From DATCZS01 sp036525795 (GTDB lineage Bacteria; Actinomycetota; Acidimicrobiia; Spongiisociales; ZC4RG35), in assembly GCA_036525795.1 (NCBI GenBank), contig DATCZS010000116.1, positions 1-44,460 of the forward strand: a stretch of DNA of 44,460 nucleotides, written 5' to 3'. Numbering within the stretch: the first letter of the stretch is position 1; each line of letters starts with the position of its first letter. Below, one piece after another: positions 9,301-17,321 of this stretch. The notes beneath the pieces are model-generated. The model saw only the letters and a list, made by a program, of their open reading frames with translations. It made no database searches and was not told the origin of the DNA. The translations under genes and the position numbers were made by a program.

Positions 9301-11131
9301 CACCTGCTCCGTCCAGCCGGGTGGGGATCTCCTCGAGAATCCTGAGTCCGAGGTCCTCGAGGACCGGCATGAGATCGTTGAGCGGCAGCTTGCCGTCCCG
9401 CCGGTAGAGGGCGATCCTGGTGAGCCGTTCGCCGGTGTCCCGGGGCGGTTCGTTCTGGATGCCGACGATGGCGGGGCGGCCTTCCGCCTTCAACAGGCTG
9501 ATCTGGAGGATGTCCCGGGCGGCGACCTCCGGCGCGGTCGACACCGTGTAGTACTCGGGGAACCGGCCCGACCACTCCGCTGCCAGCACCATGGCATCGG
9601 TGAACGACAGGTGGCGACCCAGCTGATCGACCATCTGCTCCTGCCAGGATCGGGAGAGATCCAGGACCTCCGCTTCGAGCTGTTGGTAGTCGAATTCGGG
9701 GACGTTTCCTTCCACCCACACCGTGAAGTGGACCTGGGCCGGATCGGAGTCGCCCAAGACGAGGTGATACTCCACCGACGAGCCCTGGAAACGTTCCTTG
9801 AACAGTTCCTGCAACCGTCTTCGCAGTGTGGGGTTGAAACGATCGCGGGGCAGCGCCACCAGCACCGATGCACTCCGCTCGAGGAGGTCCCGGCGCACGA
9901 ACAGCTTGACGTCGTCGCGCTCCTGCATCGCCAGCAGGCCGGCAAGGGTGGTTCGCAGCTGTTCTGTCGACGTCGCGAAGAGGTCGTGCTTGGAGAAGTG
10001 CTCGAAGAGCTCGATCATCGCCTTGTGGTCGTGGGATCCCTCGATGAGGTCCTCGGCCTGAACGATGGCATCCAACTTCCGTCGGAGGATCGGCGTCTTG
10101 GAGGCGGGCTCCATGTAGGCGCGGGAGGTGAACAGGCCGAGAAGCCGCGCCTCGCCGGTCGTCTCCCCGTCCGGGCCGACCAGGCGCACGCCGATGTAGT
10201 CCATCTTGGCGCGGCGGTGCACCGGAGAGACCCGGTTGGTCTTGGTGATCGCCAGCAGGTCTCCTTGCCGGTAGCGGGCTGCGAGCTCCTTGGAAAGCGC
10301 AGACAGCGGCACCGGTTGTGAGACCTTCGATCGGTCGTCGTCGGTCAGAATGCCGAGACCCGTGTTGGGCACGATCTGAACGGCCTTGCCCTCCTCGGAA
10401 TCGAGCACCTGGTACTCGCGATACCCCAGGAACACGAAGTTGTCCTGCTTCAGCCAGTGGAGAAAGGCGACGGCCTCTTCGATGTCGGCGTCCTCGAACA
10501 CACCCGAGCCGTTCCGGGAGAGATCCGACATTCGGTCGATCGCCGCCAGCATGGGCCGGAAGTCACGCACCACGCTCCTGACTGCCTCGAGCACCCCCGA
10601 CAGCGCCGTCTCCAGCGCAGGCAGATCCGCCTCGAACAGCCGGCGATCGAGTTGATAGTGCTCGACCGACTCCCGACTTCGGGTGTTGCGGGCATGGCGG
10701 ATGGCGGTCACCCGTCCTGCGGCATCGCGCTCGATGCCGATCACCGGATGCAGCACCGAGAGGACGCCGAGCCCGTACGCGTCGATCTCGTTGCTGACCG
10801 AGTCGAGCAGGAACGGGCTGTCGACCGTGACCACCTCCACCACCGTTCCCGGACGGCGGTATCCAAACTCCTCGACGGTGGGGTTGAACACCCGGACCTT
10901 GGCCTCGGTGGTCCGCTCGGAGACGAACTCGAACAGGGAGCGGATCTCGGGGGCGAGCTGATCGGGATCGGGGTCCAGTCCGCGGGGGATCCGGTGCAAA
11001 TACGCCCTGGTGAACGCCTCGAGGGCTTCCCCATGGGGCGTACCCTCCACGTCGAGCCGCTTCACCACTTCGTCGGCGAGCAGGGCCTCATCACGATCCA
11101 CGTCCGAGACGCTAACTGATGTTTGCCTCAT
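6335..11131 (-). CDS. gdh: Large NAD-dependent glutamate dehydrogenase (GDH2/Bac_GDH family)
   Basis: It oxidatively deaminates glutamate to 2-oxoglutarate and ammonia with NAD. At 1598 residues it matches the 180-kDa class of bacterial enzymes. The N-terminal half (ACT-like and helical regulatory segments, e.g. VVEVVTVDSPFLLDSVSNEI) precedes the catalytic core with MVARGGIRWSTRREDYRTEV, MTKNAVIVPTGAKGGFVLR and VVAADKGTATFSDLAN. The NAD-binding region contains FTVVGIGDMSGDVFGNGM. The open frame runs on upstream through nuoD, but ATG at 11131 gives the family N-terminus. The start is 38 bp after the nuoD stop, so co-transcription with nuoABCD is likely. That would link NADH production from glutamate to complex I. 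Confidence 0.93.
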   Translation of the reverse strand: MRQTSVSVSDVDRDEALLADEVVKRLDVEGTPHGEALEAFTRAYLHRIPRGLDPDPDQLAPEIRSLFEFVSERTTEAKVRVFNPTVEEFGYRRPGTVVEVVTVDSPFLLDSVSNEIDAYGLGVLSVLHPVIGIERDAAGRVTAIRHARNTRSRESVEHYQLDRRLFEADLPALETALSGVLEAVRSVVRDFRPMLAAIDRMSDLSRNGSGVFEDADIEEAVAFLHWLKQDNFVFLGYREYQVLDSEEGKAVQIVPNTGLGILTDDDRSKVSQPVPLSALSKELAARYRQGDLLAITKTNRVSPVHRRAKMDYIGVRLVGPDGETTGEARLLGLFTSRAYMEPASKTPILRRKLDAIVQAEDLIEGSHDHKAMIELFEHFSKHDLFATSTEQLRTTLAGLLAMQERDDVKLFVRRDLLERSASVLVALPRDRFNPTLRRRLQELFKERFQGSSVEYHLVLGDSDPAQVHFTVWVEGNVPEFDYQQLEAEVLDLSRSWQEQMVDQLGRHLSFTDAMVLAAEWSGRFPEYYTVSTAPEVAARDILQISLLKAEGRPAIVGIQNEPPRDTGERLTRIALYRRDGKLPLNDLMPVLEDLGLRILEEIPTRLDGAGDYFIHDFGLVDSDGTMLDPGECGERVVELLEAVWVHGAETDALSRLVIDAGLRVDQIEILRAYRTYWRRVLPVFTVSYVNETLVNHPRLAADLIRLFELKFSPHADSEAFVDLRSRVVSALDDIPSLDEDRILRAFLRMIEATVRTNAYVEDRRALAFKLISSDVPDVPRPLPMVEVFVISANMEGIHLRGGMVARGGIRWSTRREDYRTEVLGLMQAQMTKNAVIVPTGAKGGFVLRRPPTDTDALRAEVEAQYRVFIQSLLDLTDTLVDGSVLHPPGVFAHDGEDPYLVVAADKGTATFSDLANSIAAERGFWLDDAFASGGSSGYDHKALGITARGAWESLKRHFVELGIDPSRDEFTVVGIGDMSGDVFGNGMLSSDRIRLVAAFDHRDIFLDPAPDAGASFSERRRLFDLPRSSWADYGRELISEGGGVFSRAAKKVLLTEQAAGSLGMTAGEYTPNEVIGGILAAPVDLLWNGGIGTYVKASGETDDRVGDRTNDAVRIDATQLRARVVVEGGNLGLTQAARIEFAQAGGRVNTDFIDNSGGVDCSDREVNLKILLGMADSADRLERPERDELIAEVAADVVERILYDNFQQAQMLSQELAASPRRIDAYEDLIVALESEGLADRIVDRLPSSEEMGERARSGQGMTRPELAVLLCNAKRSLEEALIRTSLPDDPYLLADLRRYFPPAVVSRFGDLIDEHPLRRELVATVLANDVVNSEGAVFVSRLVSQTGHDPGEVVAAYRIARDVSDAVERWERLERLFGTLDLEVWTSMMQSTDRMVAAVTRWYLANGLTGDLGDVVSAHRPVFGEVEQVALDSGPPEWRRACREEAESLVSAGVPEDLARRHAVMPMMNLVPDIIEVARAHGASVADTVDVFLFAGRSLGIDRLTSIARLVPLRDRWDRWALWTLEEDLLKARRIAAESIMGEADGLSGKDAVDHFLAAHPERVGRLVRFMHDLDTESDVDITRLTVALRQVRAAIS

Positions 11132-11169
11132 GAGATGGGCACGTCTGGCGACGGACGCTGCGAACCCGG

Positions 11170-12555
11170 CTACCGGTCGACGTCGCCCATCACGGGGTCG
11201 AGCGAGGCGATGGTGGCGACGGTGTCCGCCACCAGGGAGTCGGCCATCATGATGGGCAGAGCCTGCAGGTTGGCGAACGACGGAGCCCGGGTGTGCATCC
11301 TCCAGGGCTTGCCGCCGCCGTCGGAGACCAGGTAGCAGCCGAGCTCTCCGCGAGGGGACTCCACGGCGACGTAGGTCTCGCCCGGAGGAACGGTGAACCC
11401 CTCGGTGAAGATCTTGAAGTGGTGGATCAGGGCTTCCATCGATTCGTCGATGCGGGCGCGGGGCGGCGGGGTGATCTTGCGATCGTCGATCCGGTAGTCG
11501 CCCTTGGGCATGCGATCCATGGCCTGTTCGACGATCTTGATCGACTCGTGGATCTCCTCGACCCGGACCCGGTACCGGTCGTACACGTCGCCGTTGCTGC
11601 CGACCGGAACGTCGAATTCGTAGGTGTCGAGGCCCGAATAGGGGAAGGCTTTGCGCAGGTCCCACTCCACGCCGGCGGCGCGCAGGGTCGGCCCGGTGAT
11701 CGCATTCGCCACGCACTCTTCGGCGCTGATCACGCCGACGTGACGGGTGCGGTCCAGCCATATCGGGTTGTACTGCAGCAGGTCGTCGTATTCGCGGAGC
11801 CTGCCCGGAAGAGTGTCGAGGATCTCGCGAACGTCCTGGCGCCACCCGGGAGCCAGGTCGGCGGCGACCCCGCCGGGTCGGATGTAGTTGTGGTTCATCC
11901 GCAGTCCGGTCGTCTTCTCGAAGAAGGCGAGGATCTGCTCGCGCTCACGGAAACCGTAGAGCATCATGGAGAGCGCCCCGATGTCCATCCCGTTGGTGGC
12001 GAGCGCCACCAGATGCGACGAGATCCGGTTGAGTTCGGTCATCAGCACCCGGATCGTCTCGGCACGCTCGGGAACCTCGATGTCGAGGAGGTTCTCGACG
12101 GCGAGCGAGAAGCACAGCTCGTTGTGGAGGGGGGCGAGGTAGTCCATGCGGGTGACGTTGGTCGGTCCCTGCATGAATGTCAGTTGTTCGGCCGTCTTCT
12201 CCATGCCGGTGTGGAGATAGCCGATGATCGGCCGCGTTCGGCAGACGATCTCTCCGTCCAGCTCGATCTGGAGCCGGAGCACACCGTGGGTCGACGGATG
12301 CTGGGGACCCATGTTGAGGAGCATTCGCTCATCGTCGGAGCCCTCCTCCTCGAAGAGGAAGTCGTCGGTGACAACGGTGCCGAGCTGCTCGCGGAGGCGC
12401 GTGCCCGACTCGGTCAACGCCATCTTCTGGGCTCCCTCGTCGGTGGGCGCGACGTCCCATCCGCGAACTTCCGGCTCCTCGGTTCCCGCCACCCAGACCT
12501 CGACCGTCTCGGTGGAGTCGTCTCCGGGCTGATCCGTCTTCTTCACATCCGTCAT
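11170..12555 (-). CDS. nuoD: NADH-quinone oxidoreductase subunit D (49-kDa)
   Basis: NuoD forms the quinone-binding cavity of complex I with NuoB. The 461-residue product contains MGPQHPSTHGVLRLQIELDG, IGYLHTGMEK, the MDYLAPLHNELCF segment and GDYRIDDRKITPPPR. The C-terminus has ESPRGELGCYLVSDG and the conserved final region ending GDVDR. A 70-residue acidic N-terminal extension precedes the conserved core (before about ERMLLNMGP), which is longer than in many NuoD proteins. The start is ATG at 12555, with a dispersed GATC repeat in the 43-bp gap to nuoC. Confidence 0.96.
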   Translation of the reverse strand: MTDVKKTDQPGDDSTETVEVWVAGTEEPEVRGWDVAPTDEGAQKMALTESGTRLREQLGTVVTDDFLFEEEGSDDERMLLNMGPQHPSTHGVLRLQIELDGEIVCRTRPIIGYLHTGMEKTAEQLTFMQGPTNVTRMDYLAPLHNELCFSLAVENLLDIEVPERAETIRVLMTELNRISSHLVALATNGMDIGALSMMLYGFREREQILAFFEKTTGLRMNHNYIRPGGVAADLAPGWRQDVREILDTLPGRLREYDDLLQYNPIWLDRTRHVGVISAEECVANAITGPTLRAAGVEWDLRKAFPYSGLDTYEFDVPVGSNGDVYDRYRVRVEEIHESIKIVEQAMDRMPKGDYRIDDRKITPPPRARIDESMEALIHHFKIFTEGFTVPPGETYVAVESPRGELGCYLVSDGGGKPWRMHTRAPSFANLQALPIMMADSLVADTVATIASLDPVMGDVDR

Positions 12556-12570
12556 GTCGTCTCCTCAGCG

Positions 12571-12595
12571 GACCGCCGATCGCTGATCGCTGACC
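12571..12595. repeat. Dispersed GATC-rich repeat, copy 2
   Basis: On the minus strand it reads approximately CGGTCAGCGATCAGCGATC followed by GGCGGTC. It occupies most of the nuoC-nuoD gap, so it is transcribed within the operon. Confidence 0.6.
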
Positions 12596-12598
12596 GTT

Positions 12599-13135
12599 TC
12601 ATGAGACCTTGTGCGACCCTTTGAACTGGACCGGGACCGACCCGACCGAGAAGTCCTTGCGCAGAGGATGGCCTTCCCAGTCGTCCGGCATCAGGATCCG
12701 CGTGAGGTCGGGATGGCCCTCGAAGACGATCCCGAACATGTCGTAGGCCTCGCGTTCGGCGTAGTTCGCGCCCGGCCAGATCGGCGTGAGGCTCGGCACG
12801 GTGGGGTCTTCCCGAGGCGCCTCGGTGATCACGCGCAGACGGATGGTGTGACGGTGCGAAACCAGGTTGGCCACCACCTCGAAGCGCATCGGGCGTGCGC
12901 GGAACCAATCCACGGCGGTGACATCGACGCAGACCTCGAAGCCGGCCTGCTTGGCCGCATCACCGAACTCGGCATAGCGCTCCCGCGGCACCCTGACCAC
13001 GTCCTGACCGTGCGACAGCGACCACTCGGCCTCGTCGAACGCCTCGACCAGGCCGCGCAACACCGCGTTCTCCGGCAACGGCCGGGTCACGGCCTCCTCC
13101 GCAGGCAGGTCGTCCACGACCGGGTCTTCACTCAT
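12599..13135 (-). CDS. nuoC: NADH-quinone oxidoreductase subunit C (30-kDa)
   Basis: NuoC is a peripheral-arm scaffold subunit. The 178-residue product contains DVTAVDWF, the FEVVANLVSHRH strand, and the family signature YAEREAYDMFGIVFEGHPDL with ILMPDDWEGHPLRKD. It is a stand-alone NuoC, not a NuoCD fusion. The start is ATG at 13135, 24 nt downstream of nuoB's stop across another GATC repeat. An acidic N-terminal stretch precedes the fold. Confidence 0.95.
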   Translation of the reverse strand: MSEDPVVDDLPAEEAVTRPLPENAVLRGLVEAFDEAEWSLSHGQDVVRVPRERYAEFGDAAKQAGFEVCVDVTAVDWFRARPMRFEVVANLVSHRHTIRLRVITEAPREDPTVPSLTPIWPGANYAEREAYDMFGIVFEGHPDLTRILMPDDWEGHPLRKDFSVGSVPVQFKGSHKVS

Positions 13136-13139
13136 GGCC

Positions 13140-13164
13140 GACCGCCGATCTCTGATCGCTCATC
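13140..13164. repeat. Dispersed GATC-rich repeat, copy 3
   Basis: On the minus strand it reads GATGAGCGATCAGAGATC followed by GGCGGTC. It spans the nuoB-nuoC gap and includes the nuoB stop codon, so the element supplies the end of the nuoB frame. Confidence 0.6.
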
Positions 13165-13630
13165 TCACGATCTCTCCGCTCATGATCCGGTCATGCAGCG
13201 TGAGAATCCCGTGCATGAGGCTCTGTGGTCCCGGCGGACACCCCGGTACGTACACGTCGACCGGCACCACCTGGTCGACACCCTGCACAAGGGCGTAGTT
13301 GTTGAACATGCCCCCGGACGAGGCGCACGCACCCATCGAGATGACCCATTTGGGATCGGGCATCTGGTCGTACACCTGGCGGAGCACCGGCGCCATCTTC
13401 TGGGAGACCCGGCCTGCCACGATCATCAGGTCGGCCTGCCGGGGTGACGCCCGAAAGACCTCCATGCCGAACCGGGAGAGGTCGTAGTGGGCTGTCCCCG
13501 TCGCCATCATCTCGATGGCGCAACAGGCCAGACCGAAGGTGGCGGGGAACATCGAACGGGTCCTCGCCCAGTTGGCCACCGTGTTGAGGGTGGTCATCAG
13601 GATGCCCGGCGGGGTGGGGACGTCCGCCAT
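13160..13630 (-). CDS. nuoB: NADH-quinone oxidoreductase subunit B (PSST, cluster N2)
   Basis: NuoB carries the terminal 4Fe-4S cluster N2 that reduces quinone. The 156-residue protein has the adjacent cysteine pair in FGLACCAIEMMA, the VAGRVSQKMAPVLRQVYDQM helix, ISMGACASSGGMF and the final VPGCPPGPQSLMHGI. The four cluster cysteines are all present. The ATG at 13630 overlaps the nuoA stop (ATGA) and sets the start, although the frame is open far upstream. Its stop lies inside a dispersed GATC repeat. Confidence 0.96.
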   Translation of the reverse strand: MADVPTPPGILMTTLNTVANWARTRSMFPATFGLACCAIEMMATGTAHYDLSRFGMEVFRASPRQADLMIVAGRVSQKMAPVLRQVYDQMPDPKWVISMGACASSGGMFNNYALVQGVDQVVPVDVYVPGCPPGPQSLMHGILTLHDRIMSGEIVR

Positions 13631-14031
13631 CACGCAACCTCTTCTTCGACCAGGTAGCGGGCCCGCCGTTTCACGTTCCAATCGAGCGCCCCGCGCTTCC
13701 ACACGTATGCGAGCGTCTCGAGGACGAAGAACGTGAAGATCGCCACCGCCGCGATCCCGAACCACCCGAGATCGGTGAACCGGGATGCCCAGGCGAAGAG
13801 GAAGATGATCTCGACGTCGAAGATGACGAACAGCATCGCCACGAGATAGAACTTGACCGGGAAGCGCTGGGCCGGCTCGGTCTCGGGCAGGATGCCCGAC
13901 TCGTACGGCGCCTCCTTCTCGGGAGTGGGATTCTTGGGAGACACCAGCCGGGCCACCACGAGCGACACGAGCACGAATCCCGCCGCAAGCAGGAACATGA
14001 TGGCCAACGGCAGATAGTCGACGAGTTCCAT
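13630..14031 (-). CDS. nuoA: NADH-quinone oxidoreductase subunit A
   Basis: NuoA is a three-helix membrane subunit at the junction of the arms of complex I. The 133-residue protein has a first membrane helix at about residues 8-30, the YESGILP loop followed by RFPVKFYLVAMLFVIFDVEI, and a third helix in FGIAAVAIFTFFVLETLAYV. The ATG at 14031 is the first start giving this N-terminus. It is the first gene of the nuoABCD-gdh run. The promoter must lie in 14032-14226, which it shares divergently with the LiaF-like gene. Confidence 0.95.
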   Translation of the reverse strand: MELVDYLPLAIMFLLAAGFVLVSLVVARLVSPKNPTPEKEAPYESGILPETEPAQRFPVKFYLVAMLFVIFDVEIIFLFAWASRFTDLGWFGIAAVAIFTFFVLETLAYVWKRGALDWNVKRRARYLVEEEVA

Positions 14032-14226
14032 CGCCACCCGAGGATAGAGGTCCCGGTCCACATCGAGGAAACCGGGTCGCCATCGGCGGGCGCCGCCCCG
14101 ACATCGGCCGGGCAGCAGCGTGGTGGCCGGGCCGAATACGCCGATGCGAGCCGGAAGGCAGCCACGGCTTTCGGCCCTGGCCCATCCGGGCGGCGACGCG
14201 CGATCGTGTCCCAAAGGAGGAACGGC
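14032..14226. promoter_or_regulatory. Divergent intergenic region nuoA / LiaF-like gene
   Basis: This 195-bp gap separates leftward nuoABCD from the rightward LiaF-like gene and must hold at least one promoter. I see no convincing -35/-10 pair. The only clear signal is a near-perfect Shine-Dalgarno AAAGGAGG ending about 6 nt before the ATG at 14227. Confidence 0.4.
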
Positions 14227-14883
14227 ATGAACTACGCGAGATTCGTCTTGGGGACGCTGCTGATCGTCGTCGGCGGCGTCTATATGTTCGAGTACTTCGG
14301 CTGGATCGACGACGCGGGCGGCATCGTCGCAGACTGGTGGCCGCTGGCACTCATCTTCGTGGCGGTGATGCTCTTCGCAGCCAACCCCCGGCACTGGATG
14401 ACTCCACTGATCGTCGCGCTGGTCGGCGGCCTCGTGCTGCTGAACACCACCGGCGTGGCGGACACCGAGGTCAACATCGCCTGGCCGGTGTTGATCATCG
14501 CGCTGGGATTGATGGTGTTGTTCGGGAGGCGAGGCGCCCACAGCAGCTCAGACGACCGTATCTCTGCGTTCACAGCATTCGGCGGGACCCAGGTGGCGAG
14601 CCATTCGAAGCACTTCGAAGGGGGAAACATCGGAGCGATCTTCGGAGGGGCCGAGATCGACCTGACAGACGCGACCCTGACCGACGGGGCTTCGCTGGAC
14701 GTGTTCACGGCATTCGGCGGAACCGAGCTCAAGGTGCCACAGGGCTGGAAGGTGGTCACCCACTCGCTGCCGCTGTTCGGCGGGGTGGAGAACGTCACCA
14801 ACAAAGAACATCTGGACCCCGACGCCCCCACGCTGGATGTGAGCGCCACAGTGGTCTTCGGCGGCCTCGAAGTGAAGCACTGA
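14227..14883 (+). CDS. LiaF-like membrane protein (DUF5668 plus cell-wall-active antibiotic response domain)
   Basis: The 218-residue protein has an N-terminal set of four hydrophobic helices (about residues 4-20, 35-52, 57-74 and 80-95) typical of LiaF/DUF5668 proteins. A C-terminal beta-solenoid-like region follows, with repeated AFGGTQ, IFGGAEIDL, AFGGTELKVP, LFGGVENV and VFGGLEV turns, as in the LiaF C-terminal domain. In Firmicutes LiaF restrains the LiaRS cell-envelope stress system. No LiaRS genes are beside it here, so the role is inferred. The ATG at 14227 is chosen over the upstream GTG at 14206 because AAAGGAGG sits directly before it. Confidence 0.8.
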   Translation: MNYARFVLGTLLIVVGGVYMFEYFGWIDDAGGIVADWWPLALIFVAVMLFAANPRHWMTPLIVALVGGLVLLNTTGVADTEVNIAWPVLIIALGLMVLFGRRGAHSSSDDRISAFTAFGGTQVASHSKHFEGGNIGAIFGGAEIDLTDATLTDGASLDVFTAFGGTELKVPQGWKVVTHSLPLFGGVENVTNKEHLDPDAPTLDVSATVVFGGLEVKH

Positions 14884-14893
14884 GTCATCGGCG

Positions 14894-14910
14894 CCTCCGG
14901 GCGCCGGAGG
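14894..14910 (+). terminator. Possible hairpin after the LiaF-like gene
   Basis: CCTCCGG-GCG-CCGGAGG forms a 7-bp perfect stem with a 3-nt loop 10 nt after the stop. No T tract follows, so its activity as an intrinsic terminator is doubtful. Confidence 0.35.
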
Positions 14911-14962
14911 AACGGTCGACGCCCGGGGTTCAACGTTGTGCGGCCATCCGGATAGCCTCCGG

Positions 14963-16186
14963 ATGGCCATGACCACAGTCGACATCGCCGTGATCGGGGC
15001 CGGGCCGGCCGGCGCGGCAACCGCCATCGAGGCCGCCAGGGCCGGGGCTTCGGTGGTGGTGTTCGACAAGGCGCCCCATGGACGCGACAAGGTGTGCGGC
15101 GACGGGCTCACCCCGCGCGCCGTCGGGGCCCTCAACGAATTGAAGATCGACCTGTCGGATGCCCACTACATCGAAGGGCTCCGGATGAAGGCTCACGGGG
15201 TCGAGAGGGAGCTCGCCTGGCCGGGGACCAGTCGCTATCCGGCCCACGGGGCCGTGTGGCCGCGCCGCCGCCTCGACAAGGCACTGATCGACGCCGCCGC
15301 AGAAGCCGGCGCCGACATCGTGTGGGAGGCCGAGGCGACGCCCGTCATCGAGGAGGGAGGCGTCGTAGGCGTCCACGCCGGTGGAAGGCGGGTGGACGCC
15401 GGGATGGTCGTCGTCGCAACAGGCGCCCCCGGCAAGGTGGCCCGGATGCTCGACGCCGGGAGAGTCGAAGGTGAACCGTACGGCCTGGCGATCCGCTCAT
15501 ACGTCGAGTCGCCCCGGCATGCCGACCGCCACCTCGAGGCGCTGTTGTCGATGCAGGACTCGTCCGGACGTTCGGTCCCCGGATACGGGTGGCTCTTTCC
15601 GGCAGGGGACGGCACCGTCAACATCGGCGTCGGGGCCCTGTCGACGATGAAGGGCTTCACCGGACTCAACCTCAACTCGCTCCTCGACGTGTACTACGAC
15701 CAGGTGCGCGAGTCGTGGGATCTCGGCCCCTACCTGGAGCGGCCGCGAGCGTGGCGGCTTCCCCTGAGCGTTCGAAGGCGACATGGTCCCGGGTGGGTGG
15801 CTGTGGGCGACGCCGCCGGGCTCATCAACCCAATGAACGGAGAGGGCATCGACTACGGGCTCGAGTCTGGCATGCTGGCGGCCCAGCTGTTCGTGGAGGA
15901 CCCGGCGACGGCCCCCTCCCGATACGACCTCCTCATCGGGCAGCAGTTCGACGAGTTCCTCCGGACCGGCCGCCGGTTCTCCTTCCTCATCGGTCACCCG
16001 TGGATCTTGAACGCCGGGCTGCGGCTGGCGCTCGGGACACACGCGATCGCCGACATCACGCTGAAGGTGATGGGGAACCTGGTCGACTCCCACACCCCCG
16101 GCACGGCCGGAAAGGTCCTGAGGACCGCAGATCGTCTCCTGGCGTTGGCCGATCCTCTGCTGCGGCGAACCCGCGCCGCCGGTTGA
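14963..16186 (+). CDS. Geranylgeranyl reductase family FAD-dependent oxidoreductase
   Basis: This 407-residue flavoprotein is related to geranylgeranyl and menaquinone side-chain reductases (GGR/MenJ-like). The N-terminal FAD fold is DIAVIGAGPAGAATAIEAAR. Next come KVCGDGLTPRAV, a GGR signature around the flavin, then YGWLFPAGDGTVNIGVG and VAVGDAAGLINPMNGEGIDY. These motifs favour saturation of isoprenoid chains on quinones or lipids, which fits the respiratory genes around it. The start is ATG at 14963; ATG at 14969 is possible. No Shine-Dalgarno is obvious. Confidence 0.85.
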   Translation: MAMTTVDIAVIGAGPAGAATAIEAARAGASVVVFDKAPHGRDKVCGDGLTPRAVGALNELKIDLSDAHYIEGLRMKAHGVERELAWPGTSRYPAHGAVWPRRRLDKALIDAAAEAGADIVWEAEATPVIEEGGVVGVHAGGRRVDAGMVVVATGAPGKVARMLDAGRVEGEPYGLAIRSYVESPRHADRHLEALLSMQDSSGRSVPGYGWLFPAGDGTVNIGVGALSTMKGFTGLNLNSLLDVYYDQVRESWDLGPYLERPRAWRLPLSVRRRHGPGWVAVGDAAGLINPMNGEGIDYGLESGMLAAQLFVEDPATAPSRYDLLIGQQFDEFLRTGRRFSFLIGHPWILNAGLRLALGTHAIADITLKVMGNLVDSHTPGTAGKVLRTADRLLALADPLLRRTRAAG

Positions 16187-16261
16187 GCCTGCCTTTCGAC
16201 GCCTTCTTCCGATACCTGCGTGGCCGTCCCGGCGGCGTCGACGGGACTAGCGTCTGCAGGA

Positions 16262-16885
16262 ATGAACCAGCCCATTCCGCGAGCCACGGTGGCACGGCTG
16301 CCGTCATACCTCCAGTACCTCGAGGAGGTGGGCCCGGGCCGGTCGACGGTGTCCAGCGACGACATCGCCCAGGCGACCGGGTCGACCGCGGCGCAGGTTC
16401 GAAAGGACCTGTCGCATCTCGAGACCATCGGCACTCGTGGAGTGGGATACAACGTCACGATCCTGCGCGATCTGATCCGCAGGGCGCTCGGGCTCGGGAG
16501 TCCTCGCACGGTGGCGATCGTCGGCGCCGGAAACCTGGGAAGCGCCCTTGCCCACTACGCCGGGTTCGTCCAGCGCGGCTTCACGATCACCGGCGTGTAC
16601 GACGCCGACCCGGCTCGCATCGGCACCGATGCGGCCGGCATCACCGTGCGGCCGACCGCAAGCCTGGTGAGCGACGCCGCCGAGGCCCACTTCGAGATCG
16701 GGATCATCGCCACCCCGCCGGACGCCGCCCAGGGAGTGGCGAACACGTTGGTGCAGGCCGGCATCAAAGCCATCCTCAACTTCGCACCGGTGGTGGTGAA
16801 GGTGCCTTCCGACGTCACGGTCCGCCGGGTCGATCTCGCCACCGAGCTCCGGATCCTCAGCTACCACATCGCCCGGAATCAGTAG
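16262..16885 (+). CDS. rex: Redox-sensing transcriptional repressor Rex
   Basis: Rex senses the NADH/NAD ratio and represses respiratory and fermentative genes when NADH is low. The 207-residue product has the N-terminal winged helix (IPRATVARLPSYLQYLEE, TAAQVRKDLSHLETIGTRGVGY). A Rossmann domain starts at VAIVGAGNLGSALAHY and contains GVYDADPARIG and IIATPPDAAQGVAN. The C-terminal swap helix ends LRILSYHIA. The start is ATG at 16262. Its place between complex I and the bc cluster fits control of respiration. I searched nearby gaps by eye for a TTGTGAA-N4-TTCACAA operator and did not find one. Confidence 0.94.
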   Translation: MNQPIPRATVARLPSYLQYLEEVGPGRSTVSSDDIAQATGSTAAQVRKDLSHLETIGTRGVGYNVTILRDLIRRALGLGSPRTVAIVGAGNLGSALAHYAGFVQRGFTITGVYDADPARIGTDAAGITVRPTASLVSDAAEAHFEIGIIATPPDAAQGVANTLVQAGIKAILNFAPVVVKVPSDVTVRRVDLATELRILSYHIARNQ

Positions 16886-16908
16886 CAGCGGAGGCACCCC
16901 GGGCGCGG

Positions 16909-16925
16909 GCGATCAGCGATCGGCC
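16909..16925. repeat. Dispersed GATC-rich repeat, copy 4
   Basis: GCGATCAGCGATCGGCC lies in the convergent gap between rex and the 120-residue membrane protein gene. It is the cleanest copy of the core. Confidence 0.6.
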
Positions 16926-16958
16926 ATAAACGGTCGCGCCAAACGTGCCCGTTCGCCG

Positions 16959-17321
16959 CTAGAGATCGGCGCGTTCCTGGGTTTCCTCGTACTGGTTGAG
17001 CGCCACGAGGAACATCACGAACAGGATCGCCGAGACCAGCATGAACGTGAGGGGAACGATTCGGATCTCGAAGGCGTTGAGGCCCTCGATGTTCTCCGGC
17101 CGGGGACCGCGCGGGGCGTACAGCACGAACAGAAGCGACCCGATCGTCGACCATGCGAAGATCCCGGCGCCCGTCACCAGGAACGCCAGCTTCTTGCCCA
17201 GATTGGTGTAGGTCAGCAGGTAGATGCTGCCGAAGAACACCACGATGGACACCAGCGTGAGCAGGATGCCGGTGACGAACAGGTTCGCCGACAGCAGCTC
17301 GCGGAACAGCTCGCGGATCAT
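16959..17321 (-). CDS. Small three-helix membrane protein of the cytochrome bc cluster
   Basis: This 120-residue protein has three predicted membrane helices (about residues 14-37, 45-68 and 91-108) and a charged, Glu-rich C-terminus. I do not recognise a named family. It is the last gene of the seven-gene minus-strand operon, and its ATG overlaps the cytochrome c stop (ATGA). A role as an accessory or assembly subunit of the bc-type complex is inferred only from this coupling. No cysteine or CxxCH is present, so it does not itself carry heme c. Confidence 0.75.
   Translation of the reverse strand: MIRELFRELLSANLFVTGILLTLVSIVVFFGSIYLLTYTNLGKKLAFLVTGAGIFAWSTIGSLLFVLYAPRGPRPENIEGLNAFEIRIVPLTFMLVSAILFVMFLVALNQYEETQERADL

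Noticed and set aside
11132..11845. Upstream extension of the glutamate dehydrogenase frame through nuoD
   Set aside because: It overlaps nuoD on the same strand in another frame and has no family similarity; ATG at 11131 gives the known N-terminus.
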